Source of the DNA: Salinibacterium sp.
GTDB lineage: Bacteria; Actinomycetota; Actinomycetes; Actinomycetales; Microbacteriaceae
Assembly (NCBI GenBank): GCA_015234465.1
Contig: JADGNA010000008.1
Location: 992,001-1,056,000 of the forward strand
Reading direction: 5' to 3'
Length of the DNA: 64,000 bases
Part shown: positions 42,726 to 50,767 of the stretch, one piece after another
Layout of the letters: every line of letters begins with the position of its first letter
Position numbering within the stretch: position 1 is the stretch's first letter
Notes under the pieces: model-generated
The model's input: the letters and a program-made list of their open reading frames with translations, nothing else
Told to the model about the DNA's origin: nothing
Databases searched by the model: none
Translations under genes and position numbers: made by a program

Positions 42726-43744
42726 GTTGCCCCCCTCTTCCGCACGAAGAGCAGCACGAACACGGGCACGCCGATGACGGCGGTGATGATGCCGACGGGC
42801 AGCTCCCGCGGGTCGAAGACGGTGCGGGCGAGGGTGTCGGCGATGACGAGGAAGAGGGCGCCGGCGACGACCGTGAGGGGGAGCATCCGTGCGTGCCCCG
42901 GACCCGTCACGCTGCGCACGACGTGAGGAAGGATGAGCCCGACGAACCCGATTGCCCCGCTCACCGCGACCATCGCGCCGGTGAGGAGCGCGACGCCCGT
43001 GAGCAGCAGCCAGCGGGTGGCCTCGACGTTGATGCCGAGGGACGCGGCGGCCGTGTCACCGAAGGTGAAGGCATCGAGCCGGGGGGCGGCGAGTACGAGC
43101 GCGGTACCCACGACGGCGAGGGCAATGCCCGAGATGGCGACGGTCGACCAGTCGCTGCCCGCGAGGGACCCGAGCAGCCAGTTGAGAATCTCGCGGTAGG
43201 AGTCCCCCTTCGCCGACCAGAAGATGATGAAGGATGTCGCGGCGCCAGCCAGCTGGGCGATCGCGAGCCCGGCCAGCACGGCGCGTCCCGGCGTGATCGC
43301 CCCTCCTGCCCGTGCGATTGCGAGGGACGCGACGAGCGCGAGGAGGGCGCCCGCGAAGGCGGCGGGGGGCAGCATGATGCCGACCCCGAGGATCAGCACG
43401 GCGACCGCGCCGAGGGAGGCGCCCGAGGAGAGCCCGAGCAGGTAGGGGTCGGCGAGGGGGTTGCGGGTGACGCTCTGCATGACGGCGCCGCTCAGGGCGA
43501 GCCCGGCACCGACGGCGGCGGCCGTCAGCACGCGCGGCAGACGCAGCTCCCACACGATCGTGTCGGTCAGGGGCGGCACGGCGGCGACGGGGAGGCCCAG
43601 GTGCCCGGCGACGCTCGCGAGCACATCACCGACGCGGATGTCGGCGGGCCCGATCGTGATGGCGACGCAGCAGACGATGAGGAGGGCCACGATCGTGCCG
43701 AGGAGCGCGGCCGCGTGGGATACGCGGCGGCGGGGGCCGCGCAT
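42716..43744 (-). CDS. ABC importer permease, proposed F420-0 uptake (BtuC/FecCD type)
   Basis: This 342-residue permease has about ten membrane helices and the FecCD landmarks LRLPRVLTAAAVGAGLALSGAVMQSVTRNPLADPYLLGLSSGASLGA and GAIGFVGLILPHVVRSVTG, the latter being the coupling loop for the ATPase. It would form a dimer in the membrane with two ATPases. It lies between the binding protein (32-base gap) and the ATPase (10-base overlap), so the three genes form one operon. The FecCD fold alone does not identify the ligand. Confidence 0.88.
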   Translation of the reverse strand: MRGPRRRVSHAAALLGTIVALLIVCCVAITIGPADIRVGDVLASVAGHLGLPVAAVPPLTDTIVWELRLPRVLTAAAVGAGLALSGAVMQSVTRNPLADPYLLGLSSGASLGAVAVLILGVGIMLPPAAFAGALLALVASLAIARAGGAITPGRAVLAGLAIAQLAGAATSFIIFWSAKGDSYREILNWLLGSLAGSDWSTVAISGIALAVVGTALVLAAPRLDAFTFGDTAAASLGINVEATRWLLLTGVALLTGAMVAVSGAIGFVGLILPHVVRSVTGPGHARMLPLTVVAGALFLVIADTLARTVFDPRELPVGIITAVIGVPVFVLLFVRKRGATWA

Positions 43745-43776
43745 CCGCTTCTCCGCCTGCGGGCGGGTGTCGAGGG

Positions 43777-44757
43777 CTACCAGCCGAGCCCCCTGAGCTG
43801 TTCGATGGCGGATGCCGCGGCCTCCACATTGCGGATGCCCGCCTCGGTCGCGGCGAACGGCAGCACGACGTAGCGGCCCTCGCGCACGGCCTCAAGGGAG
43901 GCGGTCGCGGGATGCCCCTCGAGCACGTCGATCTTGGATTCGGCGGTGTTCCAGGCGGAGTCGACGAGCACGATCATGTCGGGGTCGTGGGCGACGACGG
44001 TCTCCCAGCTGACGGAGCTCCACGTGTCGTCGAGGGAGGAGAAGATGTTGTCGAGCCCCGCCGCATCCATGATCATCTGCGGAGCACCGATGCCAGCGCC
44101 GACGTAGGGGGTGTCCCGACCGCTCGAGTACCAGAGGGCGGTCGGGGCGTCGTCGACGGGGCGAAGCGCCGCGAGTGCCGCACGCTGTTCGGCCAGGAGC
44201 TCGGTCGCGGCGCCCTGCGCGTCGAAGATGAGGCCCGCCTCGGTGATGCTGTCGAAGACCGTCTCGAAGGTCAGAGGCCGCGGCATGTGGGCCTCGCCCT
44301 TGCACGCGGGTGGCGCGACGTAGCTCGCGATGCCGAACTGCGCCAGCCGGTCGCGCTCGCCGGCGCCCTCGACACTGAAGTTCGACTCCCAGCCGGCGTA
44401 GACGAGATCGGGCTCGAGGGCGAGCACGGCCTCCTGCCCGGGCACCGAGTCGCTCAGCACCTCGACCTCGGCACCGTCCGGGAGGGGCCCGTCGAGCGCG
44501 GAGGCGCCGACGATCCGGTCTCCCAGACCGAGCGCGAGCAGCAGCTCGGTCGTGCTCGACTTGATCGTGACGACGCGCTCCGGCGGGCCGTCGAGCGTGA
44601 GCTCGAAGCCGCAGTTGTCGACCGTGAGGGGGTAGGCGGCGGCTGGCGCGGGCGCAGCATCCACGTCATCCGCAATGGATCCGGCGGTGCATCCCGCGAG
44701 CAGGAGGAGCACTGCGGATGCGGCGGCGAGGGTCGCGGGGCGACTGCGAGTTGTCAT
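43777..44757 (-). CDS. ABC importer substrate-binding lipoprotein, proposed F420-0 uptake
   Basis: This 326-residue protein has a lipoprotein signal (AASAVLLLLAGC, Cys22) and a helical-backbone binding fold: PERVVTIKSSTTELLLALGLGDRIVGASALDG, PDLVYAGWESNF, TALWYSSGRDTPYVGAG and DPDMIVLVDSAWN. This is the FepB/BtuF class that binds cobalamin, haem or siderophores. Two Cys (CGFE, PPACKG) are in the mature part. It leads a three-gene operon facing cofE; by that context it is the proposed F420-0 receptor. Start at ATG 44757; the N-terminal signal would be lost in later starts and spoiled by the longer one. Confidence 0.85.
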   Translation of the reverse strand: MTTRSRPATLAAASAVLLLLAGCTAGSIADDVDAAPAPAAAYPLTVDNCGFELTLDGPPERVVTIKSSTTELLLALGLGDRIVGASALDGPLPDGAEVEVLSDSVPGQEAVLALEPDLVYAGWESNFSVEGAGERDRLAQFGIASYVAPPACKGEAHMPRPLTFETVFDSITEAGLIFDAQGAATELLAEQRAALAALRPVDDAPTALWYSSGRDTPYVGAGIGAPQMIMDAAGLDNIFSSLDDTWSSVSWETVVAHDPDMIVLVDSAWNTAESKIDVLEGHPATASLEAVREGRYVVLPFAATEAGIRNVEAAASAIEQLRGLGW

Positions 44758-44885
44758 GATGGTCGGCCTCGATCGGGAGCGGCCCGGGCGCGGTTGCGCG
44801 AGGGCTTCGTGGAGGCACGCCGACATGGGCGTGCGGGCACGGCATGACGCCGATCGACAGTCCGCCCAATGCCCGGACGGCTCGA

Positions 44886-44920
44886 CCCGGTCACAGCCGA
44901 CCGGGGGTCTGCCAGCAGAC
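44886..44920 (-). terminator. Double hairpin after the MocR gene
   Basis: GTCTG-CTGG-CAGAC (44907-44920) touches the MocR stop, and a second hairpin with seven-base perfect arms CCCGGTC/GACCGGG (44886-44892, 44899-44905) follows. Together they should end the MocR transcript before the importer operon. Confidence 0.6.
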
Positions 44921-46290
44921 TACGCCCATCTGGCACCCGGCGCGCGGTCTGCGGCTGATCTCGGTGCGGCGGTCGCGGCGAGGGCGGCGGCGATCTCGCG
45001 CACCTCGCCGCGGATCGCGCCGACGGTGACGCGCACGTGGGGTTGCTGGTTCTCGTCGACGGCGAGAAAGGGCGTGCCTCCCGCGACCCGGATTCCGGAT
45101 GCCGCGAGCTGGAGCATCGCCTCATGCTCGTCCTCGACGGCAAGCCAGGTGTTGATGCCGTCGGCGGGGCCCGTGGTCACCCCGAGCTGGCTGAGGGCCT
45201 CGGCGAGTTCGTGCTGCCGGGTGGCGTATTCGTCGCGGGCGCGCGCCACCTGGGCGACGCTGCGCTCGTCGACGAGGAGGTCGTGGAGGATGGTCTGCAG
45301 CATGCGGCTCGTCCAGCCGGGCCCGAGCATCCGTCGAGCGACGACACGGTTCACGAGGGCGGCGGAGCCGCCGAGTGCCGCGATCCGCAGGTCGGGCCCG
45401 TGGGACTTGGAGTAGCTGCGCACGTGCAGCACCCGCTCGGGCAGCCACTGGCCGATGCTGACGTCGTCGGCCGTGCTGATCTGTCCTGAGTGGTCGTCTT
45501 CGATCACGATCGTCTTGGCCGCCCGCGGGTCGTCCTGCAGCATCCGCGCGAGCTGCTCGGCGCGGGCGGCGGTCATGGATGCGCCCGTGGGGTTGTGTGC
45601 CCTCGGCTGGAGGATGACGGCCGAGGGGCCCTTGGCGAGGGCGGCCGCGAAGGCGCTCGGCTCGAGGCCGTGCTGGTCCACGGGCACGGGCAGGCGCTCG
45701 ACGCCGAGTTGGTCGAGCAGGTCGTAGAACGGCGGGAAGGTGGGGTTCTCGATGATGACCCGGTCGCCGAAGCGCACGACCTCGTCGAGGCTGCGGGAGA
45801 TCGCGTCGAGGGCACCGTTGACGACCGTGATGGAGTCGACGGGATACGGCCACGATTCCTGCAGCACGTCCAGGAGCCCGGGGATGACGGGAAGGTCCTG
45901 GTAGCTGGAGGTGACGGCGCGTTCCGAGATGCGGGAGAGCGCCGGGCCGAGGGCTGGGAGGAGCTCCGGGTCCGGGATGCCGCGGGAGAGGTCGATCCGG
46001 GAGTCGACCCGTCGTCCCGCCATGACCTTGCTGCGGGCGGGCAGCCACTCCTGGGCGCGCTCCGACACGAAGGTGCCGCTGCGTCCCCGCGACACGATGA
46101 GGCCCGCGGCACTGACGGCCTGCCAGGCGTGGCTGACGGTGGCGGGGCTCACTCCGAGGTCGCCCGCGAGCTGGCGCACGGTGGGGAGCCGGGCGCCGGG
46201 GGCGAGGCGACCCGAGCTGATGAGCCTGCCGAGCGCGGCCGAGATGCCCGCGGGCGTCGGCTCATCGATCTCGTCGACCAGAGGATTCAT
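44920..46290 (-). CDS. MocR-type (GntR plus aminotransferase-like) regulator
   Basis: This 456-residue protein has a GntR winged helix at residues 12-75 (ISSGRLAPGARLPTVRQLAGDLGVSPATVSHAWQAV) fused to a fold-type I PLP domain with Lys295 in SYSKSHGPDLRIA and the PLP-binding Asp266. MocR proteins such as GabR and PdxR sense PLP adducts of amines. It is divergent from the pyrimidine and beta-alanine catabolic operon, so it probably activates that operon and senses beta-alanine or a beta-amino acid, as GabR senses GABA. The ligand is inference. Confidence 0.88.
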   Translation of the reverse strand: MNPLVDEIDEPTPAGISAALGRLISSGRLAPGARLPTVRQLAGDLGVSPATVSHAWQAVSAAGLIVSRGRSGTFVSERAQEWLPARSKVMAGRRVDSRIDLSRGIPDPELLPALGPALSRISERAVTSSYQDLPVIPGLLDVLQESWPYPVDSITVVNGALDAISRSLDEVVRFGDRVIIENPTFPPFYDLLDQLGVERLPVPVDQHGLEPSAFAAALAKGPSAVILQPRAHNPTGASMTAARAEQLARMLQDDPRAAKTIVIEDDHSGQISTADDVSIGQWLPERVLHVRSYSKSHGPDLRIAALGGSAALVNRVVARRMLGPGWTSRMLQTILHDLLVDERSVAQVARARDEYATRQHELAEALSQLGVTTGPADGINTWLAVEDEHEAMLQLAASGIRVAGGTPFLAVDENQQPHVRVTVGAIRGEVREIAAALAATAAPRSAADRAPGARWA

Positions 46291-46296
46291 GGGTCA

Positions 46297-46307
46297 ACCT
46301 TGGCCAA
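46297..46307. promoter_or_regulatory. Palindrome TTGGCCAA next to the MocR start, possible operator
   Basis: TTGGCCAA (46300-46307) overlaps a weak -10-like CAAGGT (46297-46302) that sits six bases from the MocR ATG at 46290. The rest of the 197-base gap to 46488 is AT-rich compared with the genome (46330-46430), as often at regulated promoters, but I see no clear -35/-10 pair for the catabolic operon. Confidence 0.25.
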
Positions 46308-46487
46308 TCTCTTGCCCCTGGGGGGATTGCTCGTCAGGATGATTAACGAATGCGTCACCCAGAGAAACACAACAGAAATGTTTACGTCGAAGAATAACAA
46401 AACCGGACGACGTGGTCCTGGTTTTTCGACTCAGTAGCTCGGTGCCTGCGTAGTTGGTGGGCCCGACCCGTTTCGTGGAGGTTCACC

Positions 46488-47336
46488 TTGACCGTAGTTC
46501 GAGCCGCCATCACCCAGACCACCTGGACCGGCGACAAAGAATCCATGCTCGACAAGCACGAGCAGTTCGCGCGGGATGCCGCGGCCGAGGGAGCGCAGAT
46601 CATCTGCTTCCAAGAGCTCTTCTACGGCCCGTACTTCGGCATCACCGAAGACAAGAAGTACTACCGCTACGCGGAGCCGGCCGATGGCCCCATCGTGCAG
46701 CGCTTCGCCGCGCTCGCGAAGGAGCTCGGCCTCGTCATGGTCCTCCCCATCTATGAGGAGGACATCACGGGCGTCTACTACAACACCGCCGTTGTGGTCG
46801 ACGCCGACGGCACGATCCTCGGCAAGTACCGCAAGCACCACATCCCGCACCTCGACCGTTTCTGGGAGAAGTTCTACTTCCGGCCCGGCAACCTCGGCTA
46901 CCCAGTCTTCGACACGGCCGTCGGTAAGGTCGGCGTCTACATCTGCTACGACCGGCACTTTCCGGAAGGGTGGCGCGAGCTCGGCCTGAACGGCGCCCAC
47001 ATGGTCTTCAACCCCAACGCCACCAAGCCGGGTCTCTCGAACCGGCTGTGGGAGGTCGAGGGGCCCTGCGCCGCCGTCGCGAACGGATACTTCGTGCTGC
47101 AGCCCAACCGGGTCGGCCGTGAGGACAACGAGTACGGCGAGCTCGCCGTCGACTTCTACGGCACGAGCCAGGTCATCGACCCCCGCGGCAACTTCGTCGG
47201 GGAGAAGGGCTCGGGCGACTCGGAGGAGCTCATCATCCGTGACCTCGACCTCGACATGGTGCAGCAGATGCGCGACGACTGGCAGTTCTACCGCGACCGC
47301 CGACCCGACTCGTACACGAGCATCCCGAAGCCGTAG
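46488..47336 (+). CDS. Nitrilase-family beta-ureidopropionase
   Basis: This 282-residue amidohydrolase has the nitrilase triad: Glu43 in FQELFYGPYFG, Lys116 in KYRKHHIPH and Cys153 in YICYDRHFPEGWRELG. In this setting it should hydrolyse N-carbamoyl-beta-alanine to beta-alanine, CO2 and ammonia, the last ring-opening step product of reductive pyrimidine breakdown. N-carbamoylputrescine amidase is a close relative and an alternative. It starts with TTG at 46488, supported by GGAGG six bases before. It leads the operon and is divergent from the MocR gene. Confidence 0.85.
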   Translation: MTVVRAAITQTTWTGDKESMLDKHEQFARDAAAEGAQIICFQELFYGPYFGITEDKKYYRYAEPADGPIVQRFAALAKELGLVMVLPIYEEDITGVYYNTAVVVDADGTILGKYRKHHIPHLDRFWEKFYFRPGNLGYPVFDTAVGKVGVYICYDRHFPEGWRELGLNGAHMVFNPNATKPGLSNRLWEVEGPCAAVANGYFVLQPNRVGREDNEYGELAVDFYGTSQVIDPRGNFVGEKGSGDSEELIIRDLDLDMVQQMRDDWQFYRDRRPDSYTSIPKP

Positions 47337-47346
47337 GGAGACGACC

Positions 47347-48780
47347 ATGAAGACCCTCATCAAGAACGGCACCGTCGTCTCGGCGACCGGCCGCGTGCAG
47401 GCCGACGTGCTCATCGACGGCGAGACGATCGTCGCCGTGCTGACACCGGGCTCGACGCTGCTCGGCACCGACCTGGCCGCGAACGTCGACACGGTGGTCG
47501 ACGCGGCGGGCAAGTACGTCATCCCCGGCGGGATCGACGCCCACACGCATATGGAGCTGCCGTTCGGCGGCACCGCGGCATCCGACACCTTCGAGACCGG
47601 CACGCGCGCGGCCGCCTGGGGCGGCACGACGACGATCATCGACTTCGCGGTGCAGACCTACGGCCAGCGGGTCATGGACGGCCTGGCCGCCTGGCATGAG
47701 AAGGCGGCGGGCAACTGCGCGATCGACTACGCCTTCCACCAGATCATCGGCGACGTCACCGACGACTCGCTCCAGGCCATGCGGGCGCTCCCCGACGAGG
47801 GCGTCTCGAGTTTCAAGCTCTTCATGGCCTACCCGGGCGTCTTCATGTCGGATGACGCGCAGGTGTTCAAGGCGATGCAGGTCTCCGCCGGCACGGGGAT
47901 GATGACGATGATGCACGCCGAGAACGGCCCCGTCATCGACGTCATGGTCAAGCAGCTGCTCGAGCAGGGCAAGTCCGACCCGTACTACCACGGGGTCGCC
48001 CGCGCCTGGCAGATGGAGGAGGAGGCGACGCACCGCGCCATCATGCTCGCCAACCTGACGGGCGCACCCCTCTACGTCGTGCACGTCAGCGCCAAGCAGG
48101 CGGTCGAGCAGCTGGCAGCGGCCCGCGATGTCGGCCAGAACGTCTTCGGCGAGACCTGCCCGCAGTACCTCTACCTGTCGCTCGAAGACCAGCTCGGCGC
48201 ATCCAGCGACGAATTCGGCGCCTTCGAGGGGGCCAAGTGGGTGTGTTCGACGCCGCTGCGATCGAAGCATGAGGGACACCAGCACCACATGTGGCAGAGC
48301 CTGCGCACCAACGACATCCAGATGGTCTCGACCGACCACTGCCCCTTCTGCATGAAGGGCCAGAAGGAGCTCGGCCTCGGCGACTTCTCCAAGATCCCCA
48401 ACGGCATCGGCTCGGTCGAGCACCGCATGGACCTGCTCTACCAAGGGGTGGTCGACGGCCAGATCACCCTTGAACGCTGGGTCGAGATCACCTCGACGAC
48501 GCCCGCCCGCATGTTCGGGCTCTACGGCACGAAGGGCGTCATCCAGCCGGGGGCCGACGCCGACATCGTCGTCTACGACCCCAACGGCCACACGTCGATC
48601 GGCGTGGGCAAGACCCACCACATGAACATGGACCACTCGGCGTGGGAGGGCTTCGAGATCGACGGCCACGTCGACACCGTGGTCTCCCGCGGCAAGGTCA
48701 TCGTCGACGAGAGCGGCTACATCGGCACCAAGGGTGACGGTCAGTTCGTCAAGCGCGGCCTGAGCCAGTACCTGATCTGA
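47347..48780 (+). CDS. hydA: Dihydropyrimidinase (D-hydantoinase)
   Basis: This 477-residue amidohydrolase opens dihydrouracil or dihydrothymine (and hydantoins) to the N-carbamoyl beta-amino acid. Zinc ligands His66 and His68 lie in GGIDAHTHMELPFGG, the carboxylated lysine is Lys157 in SSFKLFMAYPG, and further His ligands follow in VVHVSAK. VSTDHCPF carries the catalytic Asp. GGGAG lies before ATG 47347, ten bases after the ureidopropionase stop. Length is normal. Confidence 0.93.
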   Translation: MKTLIKNGTVVSATGRVQADVLIDGETIVAVLTPGSTLLGTDLAANVDTVVDAAGKYVIPGGIDAHTHMELPFGGTAASDTFETGTRAAAWGGTTTIIDFAVQTYGQRVMDGLAAWHEKAAGNCAIDYAFHQIIGDVTDDSLQAMRALPDEGVSSFKLFMAYPGVFMSDDAQVFKAMQVSAGTGMMTMMHAENGPVIDVMVKQLLEQGKSDPYYHGVARAWQMEEEATHRAIMLANLTGAPLYVVHVSAKQAVEQLAAARDVGQNVFGETCPQYLYLSLEDQLGASSDEFGAFEGAKWVCSTPLRSKHEGHQHHMWQSLRTNDIQMVSTDHCPFCMKGQKELGLGDFSKIPNGIGSVEHRMDLLYQGVVDGQITLERWVEITSTTPARMFGLYGTKGVIQPGADADIVVYDPNGHTSIGVGKTHHMNMDHSAWEGFEIDGHVDTVVSRGKVIVDESGYIGTKGDGQFVKRGLSQYLI

Positions 48781-48790
48781 GAGGCGATCA

Positions 48791-49819
48791 ATGGATTTCG
48801 GAGCAGTACTGCAGACCAATCCGCCGTCGGCACGCACCGTGCAGCTGGCGAAACTGGCGGAGGCGCACGGCTTCAGCCACGTGTGGACGTTCGACTCGCA
48901 CCTGCTGTGGCAGGAGCCCTATGTGATCTACAGTCGCATCCTCGCCGAGACCGACAAGGTCATCGTCGGGCCGATGGTGACGAACCCGGCGACCCGCGAC
49001 TGGACGGTCACGGCATCCACCTACGCGACGCTCAACGAGATGTACGGCAACCGCACGATCTGCGGCATCGGCCGCGGCGACTCGGCAGTGCGGGTCACGA
49101 ACGGTGCCCCGACGACCCTCAAGACGCTGCGTGAATCGATCCACGTGATCCGGGAGCTCGCCAACAGCCGGCCCGTCGAATACAACGGCGCGACGCTGCA
49201 GTTCCCCTGGAGCAAGGGGTCGAAGCTCGACGTGTGGGTCGCCGCGTATGGTCCCCTCGCGCTCAAGCTCACGGGCGAGGTCGGCGACGGCTTCATCCTG
49301 CAGATGGCCGACCTCGACGTCGCCGAATGGATGATCAAAACGGTGCGGGATGCCGCCGCCAACGCCGGCCGCGACCCCATGTCGATCAAGTTCTGCGTCG
49401 CGGCGCCCATGTACATCACCGACGATGCGGATGCTGCGCGGGCGCACATGCGCGACCAGTGCCGCTGGTTCGGTGGCATGGTGGGCAACCACGTCGCCGA
49501 CATCGTGGCGAAGTACGGGGAGGGCTCGGCCGTGCCGAAGGCCCTCACCGACTACATCAAGGGCCGGGAGGGTTACGACTACAACGAGCACGGGCGGGCG
49601 GGCAACACGCACGCCGACTTCGTGCCCGACGAGATCGTCGACCGCTTCTGCGTGCTAGGCACGGCATCCGATCACATCGAGAAGCTCAAGGCACTCGCGG
49701 AGCTCGGTGTCGACCAGTTCGCCGGGTACCTGCAGCATGACAACAAAGAGGAGACGCTGCGGGTCTACGGCGAGACCGTCATCCCCGCGCTCTCCGAGCA
49801 CATCGTCGCGAAGGCGTAG
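48791..49819 (+). CDS. LLM-class oxidoreductase of the TIGR03842 type, putatively F420-dependent
   Basis: This 342-residue luciferase-like protein, MDFGAVLQTNPPSARTVQLAKLAEAHGFSHVWTFDSHLLWQEPY, resembles methylene-tetrahydromethanopterin reductases and a family, TIGR03842, that I recall as F420-dependent oxidoreductases of unknown function. ICGIGRGDSAVRV and VWVAAYGPLALKLTGEVGDGFILQ are the LLM core. It lies ten bases after hydA inside the catabolic operon, where a dihydropyrimidine dehydrogenase is missing. It may therefore interconvert uracil and dihydrouracil or act on a related ring. Function is inference; the family is clear. Confidence 0.85.
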   Translation: MDFGAVLQTNPPSARTVQLAKLAEAHGFSHVWTFDSHLLWQEPYVIYSRILAETDKVIVGPMVTNPATRDWTVTASTYATLNEMYGNRTICGIGRGDSAVRVTNGAPTTLKTLRESIHVIRELANSRPVEYNGATLQFPWSKGSKLDVWVAAYGPLALKLTGEVGDGFILQMADLDVAEWMIKTVRDAAANAGRDPMSIKFCVAAPMYITDDADAARAHMRDQCRWFGGMVGNHVADIVAKYGEGSAVPKALTDYIKGREGYDYNEHGRAGNTHADFVPDEIVDRFCVLGTASDHIEKLKALAELGVDQFAGYLQHDNKEETLRVYGETVIPALSEHIVAKA

Positions 49820-49828
49820 GGCGCGAAG

Positions 49829-50767
49829 ATGGCCGACGGGCTCAGCCGCACAGGGCAGATCGCGACCCCGGGCCTGCGTCGTCGCCGTGGAGCGCCCGCC
49901 CGCGAGCTCGCCCGCTGGGGTGCCGGGGCGCTCGGCATCGTCGTGCTCGTGGGCATCTGGGAGCTCTACAAGCTCCTCGGTCCCGCCGACGGGCTCGTGC
50001 TCTTCGGTAACCGCGTGCTGCCGCGCACGAGCGACCTCGCCATGCCGCACAGCTGGGACATGCTCGCCCGGCTGCTCGAACCGGTCACGCGAGCGGACGG
50101 CGCGCGGCCGCTCTGGCTCGAGGTCGCCGTCGCGGCGACCCTCACGCTCGGCATCGCCGCGGCGGGCTGGCTCACGGGGCTCGTCGTGGGCGTCGGCCTC
50201 GCGCTCGTGATGCAGCGGTGGAAGCTTGCCGAATGGGGCCTGCTGCCCTGGATCATCCTCAGCCAGACCATCCCCCTCATCGCCTTCGCCCCCGTCGTGC
50301 GCAGTTGGGGCTCGCGCATCGAGATCGGCGCCTTCGAGTGGCAGGACTGGATGTCGGTGGCGCTCATCGCCTCCTACCTCGCTTTCTTCCCCATCGCTGT
50401 CGGCGCGCTCAAGGGCTTGCAGTCGCCCGACACGATCCACGTTGAGCTCATGAAGACTTACGCGGCCGGGTGGTGGAAGACCCTCGTGCGCCTACGCCTG
50501 CCCGCCGCCGTGCCCTACCTGCTGCCCGCGCTCAGGCTCGGCGCCGCCAACGCCGTCATCGGTGCCGTCGTCGCCGAGGTCTCGACAGGGCTGCAGGGCG
50601 GCATCGGGCGCATCCTCATCCAATACGCCGGCCAGGCGAGCGGAGACCCGTCCAAGGCGTGGGGGCCCATCTTCGGGGCCATCGTGCTGGGGCTCGTCGC
50701 GGCCGGATCAATCGCACTGCTCGGCGCCATGCTGGGCCGCTACAGGAGAGTGGAGATCAGCGGATGA
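49829..50767 (+). CDS. ABC transporter permease (SsuC/TauC/ThiX type)
   Basis: This 312-residue protein has about six helices and the BPD_transp_1 block ELMKTYAAGWWKTLVRLRLPAAVPYLLPALRLGAANAVIGAVVAE, the EAA loop region of taurine, sulfonate and pyrimidine-precursor importers. A cytoplasmic N-terminus of about 30 residues is basic. It overlaps the ATPase gene by four bases. With a second permease (51588-52370), an ATPase and an NMT1-like binding protein it forms an importer with heterodimeric permeases, probably for a pyrimidine, hydantoin or N-carbamoyl compound. Confidence 0.87.
   Translation: MADGLSRTGQIATPGLRRRRGAPARELARWGAGALGIVVLVGIWELYKLLGPADGLVLFGNRVLPRTSDLAMPHSWDMLARLLEPVTRADGARPLWLEVAVAATLTLGIAAAGWLTGLVVGVGLALVMQRWKLAEWGLLPWIILSQTIPLIAFAPVVRSWGSRIEIGAFEWQDWMSVALIASYLAFFPIAVGALKGLQSPDTIHVELMKTYAAGWWKTLVRLRLPAAVPYLLPALRLGAANAVIGAVVAEVSTGLQGGIGRILIQYAGQASGDPSKAWGPIFGAIVLGLVAAGSIALLGAMLGRYRRVEISG

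Noticed and set aside
41946-44757. Annotation as an ordinary iron-siderophore importer
   Set aside because: The fold does not exclude it, but there are no siderophore genes or iron-regulator boxes visible and the neighbours are F420 genes, so I kept F420-0 as the leading call and siderophore or haem as alternatives.
44758-44919. Possible cobalamin riboswitch before the BtuF-like binding protein
   Set aside because: I looked for the B12-box and the conserved GCCACTG core and did not find them; the hairpins at 44886-44920 fit a MocR terminator better.
46345-46375. GlnR-like box GTCAC-N5-GAAAC before the pyrimidine operon
   Set aside because: Known GlnR sites have six bases between the halves (AC-N9-AC); here it is one short, and no second box is present. 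Nitrogen control is plausible but not supported.
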